This document shows, in pieces, positions 12,324 through 23,297 of a stretch of 64,000 bases of DNA (within the stretch, counting starts at the first letter, position 1; the number at the start of each line of letters is the position of its first letter). The position numbers were made by a program, and so were the translations under genes. Source of the stretch: Paramacrobiotus metropolitanus (lineage: Eukaryota > Tardigrada > Eutardigrada > Parachela > Macrobiotidae); NCBI RefSeq assembly GCF_019649055.1, contig NW_026570364.1:186001-250000 (forward strand), in the 5' to 3' direction. Under the pieces are notes generated by a model. The model saw nothing but the letters and a program-made list of their open reading frames with translations, made no database searches and was not told the origin of the DNA.

Positions 12324-14535
12324 GTTGGAGAGAGTACAGTACCCGTGCTCGGTACAGTGGGGCGTCTAGGGGGTTGCGGTATATCAGGTGGCAACACCGA
12401 GGCTCCGATGAAGGAAACGTTAGTGATTCGAAGCTTCGTTGCGTACATCCACAACACAATTAAATGCAAAACCCGCTACCTACTTCCTTACTAGAGAACA
12501 GTTGCGGCGTGTCGTCTTCAAGGCTTAATCATTGGTTAGACCACCAGCATGGAAAAGTCGCTGCATCGGCATAATAAAACACGCTTATGAAGACCGCGCC
12601 GACGCATACTCTAAAGTACCCAGCCGAGAACAATGGACGGAAGTAGTGATCAGTAACGTACTGCCAAATCATACCAAAGTTTAATAGTGATTTTGTAAAC
12701 AAAAATTTAATGCTGCAAACGTATGTATCAACACATCAATGATAGCAAAGCGCTTATGGCAGGCACACTAAATCCTTAAATTAAATTACAGACCGTGTCT
12801 GTACCTGCGAGGCTGCGACTGCAATGGGCAAACTGGCACCTTAACGGATTTTCGGTAAATTGTCCGCGCTTCTCCCGAGGCCATTGCTGCAGCCGGTTTT
12901 AGTCAAAAAGGTGTTAAGCAGCAATCTGACACCTAATAACTGCAAGATATACACCTACTGTGTGAAATTGCAATAGTCTGGCTGATTTCCAGGAAAATGC
13001 CACTCAGTTCATTTGGGTAATGGGCATATTCTGGTGCTATCTGGCGCGGCCTTGCAATATTGAATATATTTAAATGTTTTCGCACTGTATTGCTTCACCG
13101 GCGCAAGCACTTCATAATTAAAACTAGACCATTCATACTTATTTTCAGCGATTTTCAAGTAATTCAGTGAACGACAGCTACCGGATGAGCAGTAACCGAC
13201 TTTGCATTTGTAGTTTTATGACTTCTATCTGGTTTGTATAAGATTTCAAGATAAGGAGAATGACCATTTCCAGTAATATTAAAATTATGGTAGAACACGG
13301 AATCATTCATATAAATCCTTCAAAATTACAATCATATTGTATGCAACTACGGTACACCGTTTGATTTACACGCCGATTTCCTTTTGCATTTTACACCCTT
13401 TTATAAAGGACAGATACTGAGTAAGTACTATGTTTGTGGCCAGTTTGTATAAGTTCATGACCAGGAACGGCCGCAGCTTTGGGCGACTCTACCAATTGAT
13501 TTGCCATGGTTTGGCAGTTTAGCTGACAATTGTGAGTGTAAACAAACTGCCATCTTCTGCTAGTGCTTTCGAAAGCAGAAAGGTATGGAACGTGGAATAC
13601 GGTAAATAATTGGTTATGTGAAATATGGCCACGCTTCGAACGTTTACTATAGCACCACACCGATAGTCGTTTGTGATTCAACATGCTAAGAGAAAGAGAC
13701 ATATATTTGCCAGTCAAGCAAATAATATTATATTTTCCAACTCTTGGCTCATCAGAATGGCAGAGACTGCACCCTAAGTACCTATTGCGCGGGGTCTACT
13801 TGTTATGCGGACATATTTTGTGATGGCTAAACTGTTTCATGCGTGTATCTGCAGCAGTACTTATTCTAAAGCAGCGTATCTGCATTCAGTTAATATCTAT
13901 ACACCCGTGCGGGTACTAACATGCATACACCTGAGATGCACATGACATCCTCGTCGTCATGCTTGCATTGTACCGTGCAAACAGAATCATAGGATAGGAT
14001 GAACTATAGATAATAAACTGGAAACATTTCCTCTGGCATCCCAGACATATGTAATTGTGCTGATCCTGTATTATTTACCTGGATATATTTTATTTATCAT
14101 GTTCAAACACTGACCTTGCTCCCGCAATGTTTGATTAGGCTTGAGGCAGAAACAATGATACAGTACGTACATAGTCATACAGGTATTTGCAATTGTACAA
14201 AAATTATCGTATGTGGATATGCTGCAGTGGTGCACTATGTAGCTTGTGCGCATTCATATGATGCGCGTTTGTAATTACCAGCAGGCAGCAGCCCATGATC
14301 ACCTAACCGGTAAGCCTATTAATTAAACTGTAATCCCGAACGTACATGGATGTCTCGGCAAAAGAGTAATCCCAATAAGGTTCTTGCAGACAGACGTGCC
14401 ATTATTACCAATCTTGGCATTGCCGTATCGAGAGATTAAGAGGACTACATTCGCCGCCAATTGCATATTTTTCTCACTCTAATTAATATTCTAATAGTCT
14501 GAGAACGATCACACATTCCGATTTATCTTGAGAAA
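12324..14535. other. Divergent intergenic region between RTK and guanylyl cyclase
   Basis: 2.2 kb separates the two divergently transcribed genes and should contain both promoters. Open frames here (for example minus 13391-13717) lack domain content or splice context. I see no RNA gene or strong repeat. Confidence 0.5.
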
Positions 14536-17500
14536 ATGCCGGCTATGGGAGCGGTTAAAACCGCGCGAGGCAGCTCCTTATCCATGGGCGGAAATACGCT
14601 GACACGAGAATTCCTACTGATTATGCAGGATAGCAGTTCTAATCGACGGAAACGGTTTTTCCAGTTGCTGCTCGTTTTGGCTGTGCCTATGGTCGTACTC
14701 ATTGTGCAAGTAAGCAGCAATTTGTAATTTGTTGTTTCTAAAAATACCGTTGTCTGAAAAGAACATGCCTGTCAGTAAATATTGTTTTGATATTGGAAGT
14801 TTATAATTTTTCTTACAAATCTCATTTATTTTTCTGCTTCTACGCATTTATTTTCTGCTTTTACGCAAACATGGAATGGAATAATGTTCTAAAAAATCTA
14901 TAATATTAGTAGAAGCTTCATGTTATTACATAGTGTACGCTGGTGATAACCGCAGCAGTGCGAAGGAAATCGGAAGCCACACAAACTGCGGCAACCATAA
15001 CTACCACTGTCCAAATGGCCCAAATTATCACCTGCCTGCAGCGCGAAAGGGGAATGACTAGGTATCGAGATCTGTCGTTCTGCTTCCGCTTACTGCCTAA
15101 TTTACTTGGAAGTTCCCTTTTGCAAATTATATTTATATCGATTTTTTCAATCTATAGCCTGTTCCTGAGCTCGAAGAGGTGAGACTTGGAATCGTTCCCG
15201 CGTCGATGATTAATGTGAGATATAATATTAATTACTGCTTCTTGTTTGTAGTCCAGAAACTTGGAATAATCTTGTTACCTTGCGAAAATCATCCGACGCG
15301 GCCGTTGGTGCACTCGAAAACTGGCCGGGAAATCCCAACGACGGACCGATATTTGCCACGATTACGGCATTCAGGCCAGTAGCATATATATACAATTTTT
15401 ACGCGAAATCTGAACCATGATTTTCTGCTGTACAGAAGACCACCACATGGGGCATATCTTTGACCGTAATTTGTCTGAATTAGACCTTGAGGTGATTTTT
15501 ATTAAAAATCGAATTGTCTCTGAAACAGGCTGTACGTGAACGAGAGCAGGGTCACACAGACATCCCGGACCACATCGTTTCAGGCGGTGACATGGTTTAT
15601 TAATACCATTGCGGGAATAATTCAATTGATGAATCGCAATATACGGCTTAGCGGTGACACCGGCGGCGTGATGTGGAAATATCTCTTTGCGTACGAATCG
15701 TTCGTAAACGCCAAGGAAAATTTTGGTAAGTTAAACTGTAATCAACGTCTTTCAAAATATGGTAACTTTATTCAATTACTTGCATCTGCTTACACCTCAA
15801 AATGCTCGAATACAAATCGCAAAATAAGAATTAATTTTTGAGCGGATCCATTCTGAAGTCACGACTACGAACGGTGGAAATATGCTGAAAAAATGATGTA
15901 ACTTCTACGTGTGTTTGCTTTAAGGTATTCAGCGTGCGGTTGGAACTGCTTTCTTTGGTCGTGGCTACCATGAACCGACTGAAAAGAAATTATTCTATGG
16001 TGAATATTTTCTTGGCAATATACACTGTACAGTTCACTGCGTAGAATTAGACTGATTTGGCATTCTATTTCCGAGAAGAAAGCTATATGAAATCCAAGAC
16101 TATCCTGGATTTATGTTTTGATCATTCCCCACGCAGCCAGATTCTGTACGACAATCTCTTAGCCGGTAACAAGGAGCTGCTGGCATTTGTCGATGCCGCC
16201 CGGAAACGCATTATGGATGTGCCGGCAATACCAGCTGACACTCAAGCCGGACTGGTACAGATCTATTCATTATAACATATTATAGCAGTCCATTTCGGAG
16301 CTTTTCATTGATTAGGCGAACCCATTTCCAGTAATGACCGAATATGCGGTTGTCAATAAAAGACAAATATATCTGTAAAACATAGAAATTTCTACAAAGT
16401 ATTCAAAGTATCCGAAAAACCAAAGGCAAATATCCTGTAAAATATTATTGTTTCTTACGGTCATGAGTGACCTTTTAAAATGCACTGAAAGCAGAGCATT
16501 TTGATCTGCTCAGTAGTGCTTTTGTTTTTTCTTCTATGTCTACATTTTTTTAGGCTTGGTTTGGAAATATGACTGCTTTCATTGATGTGATAAGTGCCAT
16601 CGAAACCGATTTGACAACTGTCGTTCAAGAGCAACTTTCTACACAAGTACGTTTGTATAAAGAAATACAACCTGACCATGAACTACGATCTTATTGTGGA
16701 TATGAAATGCAGGAATATGATTAAGGTAATTTATTGCAGGTCCGAACAGCACAGGCTGAAATGACGGAAGCCATTATTTTCTTGGTTATTGTTGCCGTTG
16801 TATGTCCACCTTTATGCTTGTGGTACTTTGTTTCGGTTAGCCAAATCAACCGCACCATCGGCAAATCTGCCCGCGCCCTGGCCAAACAAACCACGGAAAT
16901 TTCTACTGAAAAACGGAAAGGCGAGAAACTTCTACACCGACTATTACCGCCTAGCATTGCTGTAAGTGTAAGGGAAGGCGACAGCGTAAGTGGGTTTTTT
17001 TAAAGGCCTGTACCGTACTTTTATCTACAAAACCTCTTGAGTATACTTTTAAATAACGTTTTACGCAACAATATGCCTTATCATATAGAGATTTTACATA
17101 CTGTACATGTAGTTGGAAATTTGTACAGGAAGCACTAAAGCGAGGAGACCCAGTGACCGCCGAACATTTCGAAACTACAACGGTACATCAATGATTCAAC
17201 AGTTTACTGTACGCGAAGCATATTTTACCGTACAGTTGTCTCTACAGATATACTTTTCCGATATTGTGGGCTTTACCAGCATCTCGTCGCGCAGTACGCC
17301 GCTGCAAGTTGTTGAACTGCTGAATAAACTGTATACCGAATTTGATTCCGAACTGGACGCTCATGATGTGTACAAGGTGGAAACCATTGGTGATGCGTAC
17401 ATGGTAAGAGTGCACACATAACACCGTGCTAATTGACAGCAATTGATAGTTACGAACGTCGGGACGCATGCTTCCATGCGGAACATGAGGAAATTATTTT

Positions 17501-18512
17501 TGTTCTGAACTTATGTTACATAAGAAGTTGCAGGTGGTCAGTGGTTTACCGCAGCGAAATGGCATTGCGCACGGCAGTGAAATCGCTATCCTCGCTCTCA
17601 GACTCCTTGAAATTGTATGCAATTTTCGCATTCCACATCTGCCGTCGGAACGACTAGCTGTTCGTATAGGTTTACATACAGGTACGATTCCGAATGATCG
17701 CGTTGTGGAGTCCTTACAGAGAGATTTATGAGGACTCGAAATTGACCTTTCCTTGTACCGCAAGACCGAATCTGTTTATGTAACTGTAATCAGCAATTGC
17801 ACAACCCTTATTATAAATTAAATGCCTCCTTATTGCCTAAAAGTCAAGTGTGATTAAGATTAAAGAGTTGAAATTTATCTGTAAGCTTGTGCATATTTTT
17901 ACTGGAAGAGAAAACATTAACAAAAAATTGCAGAGTAAAAAGGACGTAAAATATCTGATAGCACAACGAATTTAAGATTTCAACAGTTATCAAATGATGT
18001 TTCTGACAAGCAGGTCCCGTTTTGGCCGGTGTAGTTGGTCGAAAAATGCCCCGTTATTGCCTATTCGGCACAACAGTTGTTGAAGCTGAACAAATGGAGC
18101 AAACTGGTTTGCGTAGGTGGCTTACCTTATTGTCTCCTGAGCTTTGACTTATCATACTGCATATTGTAACATAACTGCTGCATTTATAATTTACGAGCTA
18201 CAATAAAAGTTTGGGTTTTCAGCGCTCCGAATCCACCTCAGTAAAGTCTGCAAAGTGTTACTGGATAAAATTGGAGGATTTGAGTGCGCGAAGCGTGCGG
18301 TAATAGTAATACATAATTTCACCGTAACTTTCAGGGCTTTTGCGTGGCTCTGATAACGTTTAAAAACGAATTGCTGCGAAAAGGCAGAGTTTGTAATGCA
18401 CATTGCACATGCGTTGCAGGAATTTGATGCTGCACAGCCAACTTATTGGTTACTCGGCAAAGAAGGAGTTCAGTTCCAATCAGTAACACCAGCGTCCAGT
18501 CCCGATTACTGA
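14536..18512 (+). CDS. NIT-domain receptor guanylyl cyclase with altered catalytic site
   Basis: Exons: 14536-14709, 14934-15061, 15158-15178 (21-nt microexon), 15252-15374, 15529-15725, 15925-15999, 16076-16254, 16554-16646, 16740-16961, 17129-17182, 17248-17403, 17534-17681, 18014-18112, 18223-18299, 18420-18512; 1839 nt (612 aa), all in frame. TM1 is about 41-67. An extracellular NIT-type sensor follows (LQRERG, then [14 protein letters not shown]). TM2 is about 341-362, then a linker ending LLPPSIA, then the class III cyclase domain. Metal Asps are present (FSDIVGFT, D427; VETIGDAY), as is the purine-site PRYCLFG. The usual GDTVNTASRMES is [12 protein letters not shown]: Asn becomes V546 and Arg becomes Q550. 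It ends TYWLLGKEG. The last junction (18299 to 18420) skips a short usual loop and is the least certain. No kinase-homology domain is present. Confidence 0.85.
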
Positions 18513-19497
18513 TAGAGCACTGAATGCGAGTCGCGTTCATTGCCAGCCTGACATGGCTATACCTCTTGTGCATAAAATCACTCTTAAATTAATTTGTAGT
18601 TGCATTATCATGAATGTGCTCTGTAAACGTATACTTAATCTGCAATCTCGTACGAGCTGTCCGAGTCCGCGTCGACCGGCGCCTTCTTCGCACGTCACGG
18701 AAGTGAACCGTTCACCGTACTGTCGATAGCGGGACAAGCATTTATTTCTTCACGGTACTTACTGTGATTAACCTTACAGTTTTACGTAGCAAATGCCTGG
18801 AATGTAGTGTACCAGCGCTTGCAGCTACATACTTTATTGTTATTTCAATTTGGGTGTATGTTATCGTGTTGGTGTTGTTGGTGCAGGCGTGTGCAGCTGC
18901 TGATGGCGGCTCGGTTGCATGCACGTGCCTCTGTGGACTGATAAACAGCATTAAACTATGTAGATCAGCCAATAATTAAGGGCGTAATGAGCAACTGAGC
19001 TTCCTGGCGCAGAAAGTGTAAATTCAAAATTGTGCCTACAGGATATAATTACTTACCGATAAAAATATAAACTGGAGAAGGCAACGCAAGAACAGTACAG
19101 TACTTATGTATATCTGTACCAGCATGTCATTGCAGCACTGCTGCTCGATGGCGGGAAGCCTGCTACATTAGCACGTCTTTGAAAACTATGAGAGCGAACA
19201 CTGAACACAGCAGAGGACGGTCTGCTCAAAAGCATTTTAAAAACACGTTTCTTCTTCAGTACTCTGAGTTTCAAAAACCTACGTGCTTTTTCCATTGCAG
19301 ACGCAGTTAATTTGCAAAATTGCAGATGCCAGATTTCGTCGTGATTCGTAATTCTTCCCCGCCGTAAGTTACATCGTGTTTTCTGTTAAAATGGATAGCT
19401 GAGAAACTGCACGAGCTGTGATCTTGAACAATCTTTCAGATTGCTTCTGAAGGACGGCTCCTTTATTTTTCCACTACGCTAGAGTCGGTTAAACACC
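18513..19497. other. Intergenic, no supported gene
   Basis: Spacer between guanylyl cyclase and F-box gene, same strand, presumably with the F-box promoter. A 71-codon open frame with a hydrophobic stretch (18764-18979 +) has no other support and is not called. Confidence 0.5.
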
Positions 19498-22136
19498 ATG
19501 AACGCAACATCTCTCTACCTTCGCCAGCTGTACTCAGGTTCGCGGGAGATAAACTACGGTAATACGGTGTTGGCGCAGCGCGACAATGGCCATTGGTGGC
19601 TGGGATACGTGCAAGACATTGAGGGTGATGATTTCTTTGTGGACTTCGACGCCAGCACCGTCCGCGCCCAATGGATCCATTCCAGCCATCTGTGGCCTCA
19701 CCGCTTCTTGAAGAGCCATCAGGAGGACCTTTCGGTCCATGTGGCGCTGCGTGAGGAGAACGGCGGACCGATGGTGTTTCGACCGGGCACCCTGACGGTG
19801 GAGGTGTATGGCATGTTTTCTATGGTGCGTCTGGAGAATCCAGCCGGCTTCCGCATCGTGCATCGCTGTCGGATCATTGAACGTCTGCCGGTCAAAAACC
19901 GTAGTTTCTTCTCCGGTACCGACCGATTCCGGTACATCAAACATGTTATCCCTTTCGAGGAGGCACACTTGTTGCACAATGTAGATTTCCTGCCATCGTT
20001 CCTGACGAAAACGTGCCGAGTGAAATCCCGAAGAGGGGATCGGGTGTGTAAAGCTCCTTGTGAAGTGCAGATGGCCGTTGGGTTGGACTGTTCAACCTTC
20101 GAGTGCAAGTGTGGCAGGATCAGTCCCGTCGAGTTTGACATCGGTTGTCGGGCATTTGCATGCGCGTGGCAGGGGATACGGTGACGGCAATTTGTGCGGA
20201 AATCCAGGGTGGCATCGCTGGGCGATGGATATTCTGGGACGCCGAGGCACTCATGAAAAGTTGTCGCATGTATCTCCGGGCGCAATTGATTTGGGGTACA
20301 TACAACAGTAGCGTTGGGGGTTGTGGAATGGGCGTTTTTCAAGGTAAGCGTAGAGATGTAATGGTTTCTTGTTTTTGTCAGCATGGGTACTTAAAATAGA
20401 ATACTAAACTCGATTGCACTGATTAGGTAAGCCTATATCCCTGTCGAGAATTTGCGTTAACCCATCTAGAATACCAAGGAAATTGTGCTCGTAAAACGTA
20501 ATATGGGGGGAATTCGATGTCGTTTTATACAAGTTTCCTCTAACTGCTCCAGTCATACGCCGGGAGTTTCGCGTCAATTAATGGGTGCGTGTAGCTTCTA
20601 CTTATACAGGCGTGTGGTCATATTCCGGTCGATGGGAGAATACAAGTTATTTTTTGTACGAGAAACAAGAAAGTCATAATAGTGCATAGAAAGGCTCGCA
20701 GTTGTTCTGTGCTTCTCGATAGTTGCCGCAGTTCTCTGTTCTAATGCGGACCCTAGCCACGGCGGTTTCATTGATACGAGTACTAATGCATCCTGTCGAT
20801 GCTGCTGCGCCTAATGGAGTGAAAAGGAAAGGACGACTGACTAACTGTGGTCTTATCCTTTTGTTGTATTTTCTCTATTGCGGGCCCCAGCGATTGTGGT
20901 TTCCCGTTACACTGATGCTTGAACAGCTAGTCGATTCTGTTGCGCGCAATAGAGTAAAGTAAGAAATAATGAGATGTAGTTGTGAGCGCATTATCAAACG
21001 AAGCTTTTGCAGATGAAGAAGAAACGACCATCAATAACCTTGTGCCACCGATCCTGGCGTGCATTCTACTGAGTCTAGATGTGAGCACCCAGTTCTGCAC
21101 GAGCCGGTAGGTTGCACCCTTTGGGTCGGTGTAGCATTATCGTCATGACCTTCCCTTTTAACAACAATTAATTGTACGTCTTAATTTACATCAGAGTGTG
21201 CGCGTTATGGCGGCTCATTTTGCGCGAATACAATGCCAAGCGACACGTCGTCTTTGATGTCAGCCAAATCTGCGTCAAACGCCACTGGGAGAAGGCGCTG
21301 ACCCCCGTTGGATTCGACTATCTCAGCATATACAAACTGGTGGCCACGCTGGATAGAAATATTACTTCGCAGACGCGGTCTGTGGCGCTGATCGACGAGG
21401 GACGGTATTATGATAACCCGAATGACTTTTTTCTCAAACTGATCTTGATCGACGACATCCTGACCGCGAAGGGCCTGAAACTGCCGCTGTTCATCGCCAA
21501 GAACGGGTATGATTGTGTGCACCGGTCATGCACTTCATTTCTGTATCTGCAGTGGAATGGCGCGGAGAACTACAGCTGCTGCACGGTAGAGTGGTTGATG
21601 CGTGTGTGCCAGCATCTGGTGCTGCTCAACTACACAGCGTCGGATCGGAAAGGCGATGAGTCGCATGTTAACATGTTCCGCACGGCTTTTGATTCACCGT
21701 GGCCCGAATTCGATGCAGAGATTGTGCGCTATAAATCCGATGCCCAGCTGAACGTGGTTATTCCCGTACTGCGCTTCCGGTCGACGGAAGCGGCCGCCGA
21801 ACGCCGCCAACGCTTTTTAGCCACTGTGAACAAGCACTGTCCGGTCGTCTCTCAGCAGGTGTATGAAAAGGTAGCCGCGGCACACGCGCGCTGGGTGGAG
21901 ACGTTGGTGTATCCGGATGAATGGAGCGACATTCGCCGATTTCTCCAGCTGTGAGTTTATACAGCCTTTAATTAATTCATCTACCGTAGTTGTGTGTTTT
22001 AGGAATTAAATTGTGTTATAGGTTCAGTGATCCTCCAGAGGCACAGCAATGGGAGGAAGTGGATTTGAAGGAACTGGACGTTGCTACGCTGAGTAGGTTG
22101 GCCCTGCATCTGCTGGACGGGTATTACAAAGACTGA
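19498..22136 (+). CDS. F-box family protein, reading frame broken once
   Basis: Exons: 19498-20343, 21013-21106, 21195-21950, 22022-22136. Exon 1 opens with a Tudor/SH3-like segment (GNTVLAQRDNGHWWLGY, then VDFDASTVRAQW). At about 20158 the frame breaks: the protein logically continues in another frame (MRVAGDTVTAICAEIQGG, RWIFWDAE) as if two extra bases were present. Discounting these, all phases fit and about 602 aa result. Exons 2 and 3 form an F-box-like motif (LVPPILACILLSLD, then VCALWRLIL), suggesting a substrate adaptor of SCF ubiquitin ligase; the C-terminal half is unassigned. I recall similar proteins from tardigrades but have not checked. The break is either a real pseudogene mutation or an assembly error. 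Confidence 0.7.
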
Positions 22137-22202
22137 AATGCTAAATGAGTGTGAGGGTATTGTCCATCGACGGTGACCTCGTATGTCGCGTTTCTTTGTG
22201 GT

Positions 22203-22290
22203 TTGGTTCAGCGTGTACAAATTGGTGGTCAGTGGTCACGCTGAATAGGAATATTACTCCACAAAGGGTCGCATTACTGATTACTTCGGT
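22203..22290 (+). pseudogene. Decayed partial copy of the F-box gene exon 3
   Basis: GTGTACAAATTGGTGG, then CACGCTGAATAGGAATATTACT, resembles 21325-21400 of the F-box exon 3 (ATACAAACTGGTGG, then CACGCTGGATAGAAATATTACT). Here it has in-frame stops and a small insertion. It looks like the remnant of a tandem duplication just downstream of the parent gene. Confidence 0.6.
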
Positions 22291-22366
22291 TCTACTATCT
22301 GCATTTGTCTGTACAGAAGTTAGTCTTTATTTACCGGTGCTTTACGTGATTCGAAACAGTTAGTCG

Positions 22367-22372
22367 AATAAA
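22367..22372 (+). terminator. Possible polyadenylation signal of the F-box gene
   Basis: AATAAA about 230 bp after the F-box stop codon, just past the decayed copy. It could serve the F-box transcript; weak evidence on its own. Confidence 0.3.
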
Positions 22373-23297
22373 GCAAGCGCAAAGTTTGCCAGTGGGTTTT
22401 ATTACATATTTCGTAATTTTTGCTGTTGCTATTGTGTGTAAAGCTTTTGCAAGATACAGTCTGTGGATTCCTGCATTTGTGAGCCAGAGTAGTGTCAGCT
22501 ACTATATTTGGGATGCAAACGAAGCTGAGTACGTGAAAAATCTTTTTGTCTATTTTTTTCAAAAAACAGGTATCGTTGAGCCATCGATTTACAAAGTGAC
22601 ACAAAATCCGAATTGAATGCCATAATAGCTATTCGTACGACGCCCTTACCAGGCTCAAGAACCGGCATCAACGGCAAGCCAGGTGCAGTATGCAACAAAA
22701 ATAAGAAAGGAAGCAAGTTAACCTCTGACTGCATACAAAGCGAAACTGTGATTTAAAAACCGGTAAACTGTTAATGAAAACATTACGAAACCAGAAATCA
22801 CGTCAACTGGATAAAATCATAAATGCATTCATCGCACTCTGACTTCCAGTTCCGAAGCATCCATCGGTGGCTGCTAGAAGTCATATTAGTCAAAGCAGAA
22901 ACATTCAGCTGCGGAGATCCATTATCATCGCATCCCACCGCGCGTTGACTACGTACAAGAAATTTTCATTTAACTCCAGTTTTCTTCAGAAACCGTCGCG
23001 TACAGTTCGTTGATAGTGCTAGACACAAAAGTGTTCCATGACTTGCTTACCTGGTTTATGAGCCTTCCAAGTCATTAAAAGAGTTTAACGTGCGGACGCT
23101 CGATACAATAATCAATAAGTAACACCAATCCGCCGATGTGCAATCCTTATCTGGCCGCTATAAAATCTCAACATAAACTATCGCTTGCTTAGATATAATG
23201 GGCGATCAAATGAGATTATGAGAGCAACTCCAATTCACTGTACTCGAACGGAAGTCGCGGCTGTTCTGGTAATCTTTAGCAGTTGACATTTAGAAGC
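22373..23297. other. Intergenic, no supported gene
   Basis: Spacer ahead of the ABCG gene, presumably its promoter region. I see no exon, RNA gene or repeat that I can support. Confidence 0.5.

Noticed and set aside
13391-13717. 108-codon minus-strand frame between the RTK and the cyclase
   Set aside because: No domain, poor composition, no splice or promoter support.
16050-16075. Possible frameshift in the guanylyl cyclase between the FYG and EESYMKSK segments
   Set aside because: Using the acceptor TTTCCGAG|AAG at 16075 gives a clean phase-1 join, so no frameshift is needed.
18764-18979. 71-codon plus-strand frame with a hydrophobic core and cysteines, a possible small secreted protein
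   Set aside because: No splice partner, no consistent cysteine framework and no signal cleavage pattern; unsupported.
19719-20384. 221-codon minus-strand frame
   Set aside because: Antisense to F-box exon 1; no domain, and the plus strand carries the conserved segments.
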